Shown here: positions 5,336 to 9,711 of the stretch, piece after piece
Numbering within the stretch: position 1 is the first letter of the stretch
Layout: every line of letters starts with the position of its first letter
NCBI GenBank assembly: GCA_944323095.1
Contig: CALURE010000051.1
Location: forward strand, 1 to 9,711
Reading direction: 5' to 3'
From: Candidatus Gastranaerophilales bacterium
GTDB taxonomy: Bacteria; Cyanobacteriota; Vampirovibrionia; Gastranaerophilales; Gastranaerophilaceae
Length of the DNA: 9,711 nt
Notes under the pieces: generated by a model
Seen by the model: the letters and a program-made list of their open reading frames with translations, nothing else
Databases searched by the model: none
What the model was told of the DNA's origin: nothing
Position numbers and translations under genes: made by a program

Positions 5336-5365
5336 TTTGCAGAATAACAAAATATATGCTATATT
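5336..5365 (+). promoter_or_regulatory. candidate promoter of the vWA/TonB-like gene run
   Basis: TTTGCA (5336-5341) and TATATT (5360-5365) with an 18-nt spacer, in the 82-bp gap before the vWA-like gene. In AT-rich DNA such matches are common, but the position and the break from the glycosyltransferase genes support a new transcription unit here. Confidence 0.4.
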
Positions 5366-5400
5366 ATTCTTAGCTAAAAGTTTTATATCGGGCAGGAATA

Positions 5401-6075
5401 ATGAAATTAAACAAAAGATTGGTTACAGTTGGATTATTAATACTTATTTTATCGGTCGCTTTAAAGTTTATCTGGGCAGGTGTCAGCCGGATTAAGGTTG
5501 ATGACTTTCATCCTGCAGCAGTGATTTTTCTGGTTGATTCATCAGCTTCCAATCAGAAAAGACTGCCTGAGCAGAAAAAAATATTAAGACAAATCTGCAA
5601 TCTTCTCGATCCTGAAGATCAGGTTAAAATTTTGAGAGTGTCAGAGGATGCATATTTGATTTATGAAGGCGGTCCGATGAACGGCAGCACTATTACGAAA
5701 TCTATGGATGCTTTTACAAAATACGATGAAAAAGATTACGGCACGGCATACGGTCTCGGATTAAAAAAAGCATTTTCTCATGCGCTTACAATGAAAAAGA
5801 ACGGGTATGTTCCCGCAGTTGTTGTAATCGGCGATCTGGAAAACGAGGGAGCAATAGAAAAACAGATAAACTGGGAAACTCTGCCTGAAAATGTTCAAAA
5901 CGTGAAAAAATATGCTCCGGATATTTCAATGATGTTTCTTGATGCACATCCCGAAAAATTGGATCTGGTAAAGGAAACATTGACACCTGTTCTGGGAGAA
6001 AAGCATTTAATTGTTTCCCCCGAACAAAATGTTGATAAATCAATCAGAAGATTTCTCAATGCATTAGGAAGATAA
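5401..6075 (+). CDS. membrane-anchored von Willebrand factor A-like protein
   Basis: A 224-residue protein with one N-terminal membrane helix (about 7-27) and a vWA-like domain (about 38-220) that would lie outside the cytoplasm. The first strand and metal site read V-I-F-L-V-D-S-S-A-S (41-50), an intact D-x-S-x-S MIDAS motif at D46, S48 and S50. T115 in Y-G-T-A-Y-G-L-G-L fits the MIDAS threonine position, and V-V-V-I-G-D-L-E-N-E-G (140-150) supplies the third-loop aspartate D145. Such domains bind protein partners through a divalent metal. GGCAGG lies just upstream of ATG 5401. It is followed after 46 nt by the FHA-like membrane protein, so it is probably first in a run that continues to the window edge. 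The partner is unknown; the conserved metal site argues for a real binding function. Confidence 0.85.
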   Translation: MKLNKRLVTVGLLILILSVALKFIWAGVSRIKVDDFHPAAVIFLVDSSASNQKRLPEQKKILRQICNLLDPEDQVKILRVSEDAYLIYEGGPMNGSTITKSMDAFTKYDEKDYGTAYGLGLKKAFSHALTMKKNGYVPAVVVIGDLENEGAIEKQINWETLPENVQNVKKYAPDISMMFLDAHPEKLDLVKETLTPVLGEKHLIVSPEQNVDKSIRRFLNALGR

Positions 6076-6121
6076 AAATACAAATAAAAAAATTGACACA
6101 AATGACAATATGAGGTAAAAA

Positions 6122-7735
6122 ATGGCTGTAATTATAACAACTTCACATGGTGAAAAAGTATTTAATAAAGACGTGATAAATGCCGGTTCAAATCCGAATT
6201 GCGATGTAATATTAAATACCGGTTACGATGTCTTATTGACTCTTGAATACAAACCTTATGAAAATAAATGCGTTGTAATAAATACTTTTAAAAGTGATAA
6301 AGTCCTCTTTAAAGGACAGCCCATAAAAAGAGTAGAGGTTGGAAATGTCTGCAAGCTTATGTTTGCCGACAGCACCGAGTTTTTGAGTGTAAAAGTGACT
6401 GCCGAAGCTCCCGTTTCACAAACCAAAACAGTTACCTCAATCGGCAAAGAAGATTTAACCGAGGAAGATATTAAAGGACTTTACGGAAAAGATGTCAATG
6501 CCGTTACCAAAGTAAAACTTGAAAAACAAAAAGAGGATCTTGAAAATGCGCGTGTTGCTATAATTAAACAGGTCGCATTTCATATAAATGATTTTAAGCA
6601 GAAACTTTCAAATAACGCAAAAACAAGTATATTTTTGCATATTGCAATGTTTTTAAGCTCAATGGTCTGCGCATTCGGAGTTTCAAATTATCTTATGGGG
6701 CTTGAAATTAAAGAATCCGCAAACTTTCTTCATCTTCCCACAAATATTAAGGTCTGGGGTATTTATTCAATTTTGATTTACGGTATATGCCTGCTTTTAA
6801 AACAGGGTATATATTTGTATCTTCAAAGTAATATTCAAAAAGAAATGTCAAAGTCTGCAAAACTCGCCCAGAGTTTCATGCTTATATTTTCATTAATCTT
6901 TGTGCTTGGAATATATGCCGTAAACCTTGTTTATTATATGAATTTGAATGATTTTATGACATTTGCTGTATTTATCTCATTCTTTTTTGCCGGCATAATG
7001 GCGGTTCTTGCAATAAGCTGCGGGTATTTTAAGTGCAACGGAACCGAATGGGCAATTATGCTGGATAAATATGAATACAGAGAAGATTTTGAAAGCGTAA
7101 TAAAATCTTACAGACAGTGGATAGAAAGATATATTAACAGTTTGAGCAACTCAAAACTTCAGTATATAAAAGATAAAATGTTTAATCTCCAGTTGAAATC
7201 CCTTGGCGAAACGGTTGTGGGAATGCTGACCGCGCCTTTTCTTGCATATGGTGTTTCTAATACTCTTGCAATGTGTTTCCCTGACGCTGCCGGATGGGTC
7301 AGAATTTCAGGTTTGAGAATTAGCCCTGTATTTTTAACCCTTGCAACATTTTTAATTATCTTTGCGTTTTTCTCTTTTGTAAATGCATTTTTCTGTACGA
7401 AAAAAGTTCAGGGTTCACAGGTTATCAAGCAGGACGGTTTTTCTGACTATCAGCATCACGGGGTCACTATCTACGGGCTTGAAGGTGTGAGAAGGCTGAA
7501 TTCTGAAAAAAATCGTTCTCTTGCAATTGCATGTGCAATTATATTTATTGAATTTGCGATGAACGTTTCCTATTTTATGACAGAAATTGGCGGTGATATG
7601 CAGGGGATATTTTTAAGTTTGGTTGCTGCACTTGTCCCTACTGCTCTTTTGATTGCGGAAACAATGATGCTCAGCCAGACCAAATTTGATATTTATGCCT
7701 GTGATGAGTTACTTGCAAAAGTTGATAAAGATTAG
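6122..7735 (+). CDS. polytopic membrane protein with FHA-like N-terminal domain
   Basis: A 537-residue protein I cannot assign to a named family. Residues 1-92 are beta-rich and FHA-like: I-N-A-G-S-N-P-N-C-D-V-I-L (19-31) matches the G-x-x-x-x-C-D-I-x-L opening, and K-G-Q-P-I (64-68) and L-M-F-A-D-S-T-E-F-L (79-88) resemble later strands. The usual S-x-x-H is not evident, so phosphothreonine binding is doubtful. A charged helix (125-165) leads to about eight membrane helices, near 169-190, 211-231, 250-272, 279-300, 361-383, 400-422, 467-485 and 493-513. A soluble segment lies at 303-358. GAGG lies 6 nt before ATG 6122. The stop is 2 nt before the next start, so coupling with the TonB-like gene is likely. 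It may be the cytoplasm-facing core of a complex with the neighbouring vWA and TonB-like proteins. Confidence 0.82.
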   Translation: MAVIITTSHGEKVFNKDVINAGSNPNCDVILNTGYDVLLTLEYKPYENKCVVINTFKSDKVLFKGQPIKRVEVGNVCKLMFADSTEFLSVKVTAEAPVSQTKTVTSIGKEDLTEEDIKGLYGKDVNAVTKVKLEKQKEDLENARVAIIKQVAFHINDFKQKLSNNAKTSIFLHIAMFLSSMVCAFGVSNYLMGLEIKESANFLHLPTNIKVWGIYSILIYGICLLLKQGIYLYLQSNIQKEMSKSAKLAQSFMLIFSLIFVLGIYAVNLVYYMNLNDFMTFAVFISFFFAGIMAVLAISCGYFKCNGTEWAIMLDKYEYREDFESVIKSYRQWIERYINSLSNSKLQYIKDKMFNLQLKSLGETVVGMLTAPFLAYGVSNTLAMCFPDAAGWVRISGLRISPVFLTLATFLIIFAFFSFVNAFFCTKKVQGSQVIKQDGFSDYQHHGVTIYGLEGVRRLNSEKNRSLAIACAIIFIEFAMNVSYFMTEIGGDMQGIFLSLVAALVPTALLIAETMMLSQTKFDIYACDELLAKVDKD

Positions 7736-7737
7736 CT

Positions 7738-7980
7738 ATGGATTTATTGAAAATATTAACTGTTATTTTATTTATTGTAGTTACAATTGTCACACTTAAA
7801 ATTCATCCTGACATGCATCAGCCCATGGTTATAGAAAATGAAAATTTTAAGCTGACAAGGATTAGTGATACTCTTGTAACAAAAAATATACCGGTCAGCC
7901 GTCCTGCCGAACCCGAAAAAAAAAGTGACAGAAATAGTCACACATCAGCCGGCATCTCAGACTCAGACAAAATATATTGA
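7738..7980 (+). CDS. N-terminal part of a TonB/TolA-like protein (membrane anchor), ends by frameshift at an A9 tract
   Basis: As read, 80 residues: a membrane helix (4-20), then K-I-H-P-D-M-H-Q-P-M-V-I-E-N-E-N-F-K-L, V-T-K-N-I-P and the start of a proline/lysine-rich linker (E-P-E-K-K). After the A9 run (7916-7924) this frame gives an unremarkable serine-rich tail and stops at 7980, while the +1 frame continues as a linker and TonB-like domain to 8554. Removing one A would give a single 271-residue protein with the normal anchor-linker-domain layout. The gene is therefore either broken, phase-variable, read by slippage, or carries a sequencing error. It starts 2 nt after the previous stop. 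The M-H-Q-P segment is shared with the genes at 8556 and 8887. Confidence 0.75.
   Translation: MDLLKILTVILFIVVTIVTLKIHPDMHQPMVIENENFKLTRISDTLVTKNIPVSRPAEPEKKSDRNSHTSAGISDSDKIY
7916..7924 (+). other. A9 homopolymer at the frame break
   Basis: Nine consecutive A after GAACCCG mark the exact point where the two halves of the TonB-like protein change frame. Losing one A (or gaining two) joins the frames. A -1 slip would hit an immediate TGA. Tracts this long are prone to replication slippage, transcriptional slippage and sequencing error. Confidence 0.8.
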
Positions 7981-8554
7981 GCCGGAAAATACTAAAATAA
8001 AAAATATACAAAAAGAAGTTAATATTCCTGAGCAACCTCAGACAAGCTCTCAATTAGAGATTTTGCAAAAAATGATAGAGAAAGAACAGGAACAGCTTGA
8101 ACCTGAACCTGTTGAAATTCCAAAACCTGCAGTGCAGGAGAAAAAAACAGAACCTGTAAAAGAAGCGGAAACTCAATTCCACAATCCTTATATGACACAG
8201 CAGGAAGAGATTATAGCCTGGAACAAGTGGAGGAGCAATATTCAAAATCGTATAATGAAAGATTCTCAAATTGATTACGCTCCGCTTGGAACAATGTTTT
8301 TATTTACATTTATTGTTGATAAATACGGGAATATCGCAAATATAAAAGTTGAATGCTCTAATCCAGATTATATGAATATTGCAAGAGACAAGGTTAAGCC
8401 TGCAATTTCTAATTTGCAAAAAAAACCGATATTAAATTTCCCGAAAGGTACACAGAGAACTTCAACTGTAGTTACAGGTATTTTTCTTATAGGAACTCAG
8501 GAAAGGTATTCAACTCCTGCTGATTTTTCTGATTTTGAAAGGGTGGTATATTGA
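7925..8554 (+). CDS. C-terminal part of a TonB/TolA-like protein
   Basis: The first possible start is GTG 7925, immediately after the A9 tract and with no Shine-Dalgarno, so independent translation is doubtful; this is best read as the rest of the protein begun at 7738. Residues 1-85 are a Pro/Gln/Glu/Lys linker (E-Q-E-Q-L-E-P-E-P-V-E-I-P-K-P), the kind that spans the periplasm in TonB and TolA. Residues about 95-190 resemble a TonB C-terminal fold: W-N-K-W-R-S-N-I-Q-N-R-I helix, F-L-F-T-F-I-V-D-K-Y-G-N-I-A-N-I-K-V strands with the typical D-x-x-G-x-I turn, a second helix (R-D-K-V-K-P-A-I-S-N-L), then a final strand pair. Without an anchor this half alone would stay in the cytoplasm. Family assignment is moderate, because the sequence is divergent. 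Confidence 0.72.
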   Translation: MTEIVTHQPASQTQTKYIEPENTKIKNIQKEVNIPEQPQTSSQLEILQKMIEKEQEQLEPEPVEIPKPAVQEKKTEPVKEAETQFHNPYMTQQEEIIAWNKWRSNIQNRIMKDSQIDYAPLGTMFLFTFIVDKYGNIANIKVECSNPDYMNIARDKVKPAISNLQKKPILNFPKGTQRTSTVVTGIFLIGTQERYSTPADFSDFERVVY

Positions 8555-8555
8555 T

Positions 8556-8699
8556 ATGAATGCAAAAAAAATTGCAATAATTTCAATAATTATTATTTTA
8601 TTACTTGGTGTTATTACTATATTAACAGCGAATATAAGACCGAAGATGCATAAAACAATAATACTTGAAAATATAATATTTAAAAGGAGTACAAAATAA
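8556..8699 (+). CDS. 47-residue membrane peptide, truncated paralog of the TonB-like N-terminus
   Basis: ATG 8556 begins one base after the previous stop, with GGGTGG upstream. The peptide has a membrane helix (5-24) and ends A-N-I-R-P-K-M-H-K-T-I-I-L-E-N-I-I-F-K-R-S-T-K. That tail aligns without gaps to the start of the 7738 gene (K-I-H-P-D-M-H-Q-P-M-V-I-E-N-E-N-F-K-L). Unlike that gene it has no linker or TonB domain in any frame downstream: a two-helix gene starts in the next base. It may be a functional short partner competing for, or sharing, the same contact segment, or a remnant of a duplication. Its tight spacing and intact frame favour a real small gene. Confidence 0.65.
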   Translation: MNAKKIAIISIIIILLLGVITILTANIRPKMHKTIILENIIFKRSTK

Positions 8700-8879
8700 T
8701 TGTTAAAAATTGTCTTTATTGTACTATTTATATTGACAGAGCTTCCTTTTGTTTTTAAGTTTGCAAAAGCATATAAAGAATGTGAAATAATAAGGCAGAC
8801 AGCTATAATTTTAATAATGCTTATTGATGCATTAATAATATTCGGACTTTATAAATTGACTGCGTTTGTGATAGGATAA
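8700..8879 (+). CDS. 59-residue two-helix membrane protein
   Basis: Starts with TTG 8700, the base after the previous TAA, with AAAGGAG (8683-8689) 10 nt upstream, which makes the unusual start credible. Two hydrophobic segments (about 2-20 and 34-57) flank a short charged loop (F-A-K-A-Y-K-E-C-E-I-I-R-Q). Size and layout resemble small assembly or accessory subunits of membrane complexes, but no family is recognisable. The frame is uninterrupted to TAA 8877-8879, and the following gene starts 8 nt later, so it is part of the same run. Confidence 0.65.
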   Translation: MLKIVFIVLFILTELPFVFKFAKAYKECEIIRQTAIILIMLIDALIIFGLYKLTAFVIG

Positions 8880-8886
8880 AATTGTT

Positions 8887-9711
8887 ATGTATAGATGTAG
8901 AGAATGTCATGCTGAATATAAACAAAAAGTTGAATATTGTGACTGCGGCAACAATACTTTTGATTATATAGAGGATATCAAGCCGGTAGATGAAAAAAAG
9001 ATGCATCAGCCGTTGACCATTGAACAAAAATCAGAAATTATATCACGGGTATTTTTGGTTTTTTGTATAATTTTGTCCATCCTTGTATGGATGATACCTG
9101 CCGGAGAAGAACCTTCAAAGCCGGAAAAGTCTGCAGCTCCTGTTAAGAAGAAACCGGCTGTAACGAAAAATATTCCGAATATTGATCAAATCTGGGATGA
9201 TACTCCGTTATATCAGCCACAGCCTGAACCTGTTGAAGAACCAATGACCCCTGTTGATTATGTCAGGAAGTTTACGGATTCAGTCAGCCAGATTAATAAA
9301 CCTAAAACAGCGGTTAATAATTCTCCCGTAAAAATATCTCAACCTGTTTCAAAAACTTCTGTAACAAAATCATCTGCACCTCAAAAAACTGAGCAGGTTC
9401 AAAAAAAAAATAATATAAAAAAAGATATGCCTGTTAATCCAGAGCTTTTAACTCCGCCAAAACCTGTTTATAATCCAAACAGTCCCGTGATGCTGAGATA
9501 CAAAAATAATTTGCGTGCTGCATTATTTTCAAAATTTGCTGTAGGAAGTATTCAAGGCTCAGGTGAATGCTCTATTCAATTTTCAGTTGACAAAACAGGC
9601 AAACTTATAAACAGAAAATTTTCAAAAGAATCTTCTAATAAAGGCTTAAATGACACAGTTTATTATATGTTGATGAGTGTTCCAAAATATTCGCCTCCTC
9701 CTGATGAATAC
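8887..9711 (+). CDS. zinc-ribbon and TonB/TolA-like protein (3' truncated by window edge)
   Basis: ATG 8887 opens a frame that stays open to the last base (275 residues). Residues 1-28 form a small zinc-ribbon-like knuckle with C4-x2-C7 and C18-x-C20. Next come K-K-M-H-Q-P-L-T-I-E-Q (37-47), one membrane helix (about 53-71) and a long Pro/Lys/Ser linker (72-200). The linker contains V-T-K-N-I-P (92-97), also found in the 7738 gene, and an A10 tract at 9401-9410. From about 203 a TonB C-terminal-like domain follows: Y-K-N-N-L-R-A-A-L helix, C-S-I-Q-F-S-V-D-K-T-G-K-L-I-N strands, K-G-L-N-D-T-V-Y-Y helix and the closing P-x-Y-S-P-P-P. AGGA (8873-8876) upstream overlaps the previous stop. The membrane helix follows the ribbon, so the ribbon should be cytoplasmic and the TonB-like end periplasmic. 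Only the last few residues should be missing. Confidence 0.82.
   Translation, partial: MYRCRECHAEYKQKVEYCDCGNNTFDYIEDIKPVDEKKMHQPLTIEQKSEIISRVFLVFCIILSILVWMIPAGEEPSKPEKSAAPVKKKPAVTKNIPNIDQIWDDTPLYQPQPEPVEEPMTPVDYVRKFTDSVSQINKPKTAVNNSPVKISQPVSKTSVTKSSAPQKTEQVQKKNNIKKDMPVNPELLTPPKPVYNPNSPVMLRYKNNLRAALFSKFAVGSIQGSGECSIQFSVDKTGKLINRKFSKESSNKGLNDTVYYMLMSVPKYSPPPDEY

Noticed and set aside
8821..9027. 68-residue minus-strand open frame
   Set aside because: It lies antisense across the end of the two-helix gene and the zinc-ribbon start, both of which have better start signals and recognisable composition.
1..9711. tRNA, rRNA or riboswitch
   Set aside because: I saw no cloverleaf-like or rRNA-like segment in the intergenic gaps; leaders are short and AT-rich.

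Overview
The window is AT-rich (roughly one third G+C by eye) and gene-dense, with short intergenic gaps and Shine-Dalgarno motifs such as AAAGGAG. TonB-like proteins, a two-gene glycosyltransferase operon and short membrane proteins point to a diderm bacterium. The overall style resembles uncultured gut lineages such as Gastranaerophilales (Melainabacteria/Vampirovibrionia), but no rRNA or marker gene is present, so this placement is a guess.

Left part (1-1310). The tail of an unidentified glycine-rich protein (1-195) is followed by a repeat locus of about 900 bp. A 101-residue GIY-YIG nuclease gene (545-850) lies inside a tandem array of degenerate 55-57 bp units: three on its left (311-477) and five on its right (889-1171). 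It is tightly bracketed by 26-nt hairpin elements in inverted orientation (478-503 and 852-877). A third hairpin closes the array (1186-1211) and is a perfect inverted copy of the second. The same hairpin geometry (TGTC, 8-bp stem, 5-nt loop, C) recurs with other stem sequences at 2752-2861. This looks like a nuclease with its own family of REP-like elements. From memory, it resembles the GIY-YIG single-strand nucleases (Ssn type) that recognise dispersed hairpin repeats, and it is the most interesting item here.

Middle part (1311-3367). Two collinear small Xre/HTH_3 regulators, both on the minus strand, flank an unrecognised 266-residue basic protein (1900-2700) that ends in a clear intrinsic terminator. 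The interval upstream of the second Xre holds a perfect 14-bp palindrome. It also holds a tandem pair of 18-bp direct repeats, 20 bp apart, that overlaps a well-formed promoter for the next operon.

Glycosyltransferase operon (3368-5318). A capsule/LPS-type glycosyltransferase-like protein (TTG start) is followed, with an 8-nt overlap, by a classical GT2 enzyme. Both probably build a surface polysaccharide.

Right part (5401-9711). A same-strand run starts with a plausible sigma70-type promoter. It encodes a membrane-anchored von Willebrand A-like protein and an 8-helix membrane protein with an FHA-like N-terminus. Next come a TonB/TolA-like protein split by a frameshift at an A9 tract, a 47-residue truncated paralog of that protein's N-terminus, and a 59-residue two-helix protein. 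The last gene is a zinc-ribbon plus TonB-like protein cut by the window end. Three of these proteins share an unusual MH(Q/K)-x-x-x-(I/L)-E segment beside a transmembrane helix. The set could form an undescribed envelope complex; that is inference.
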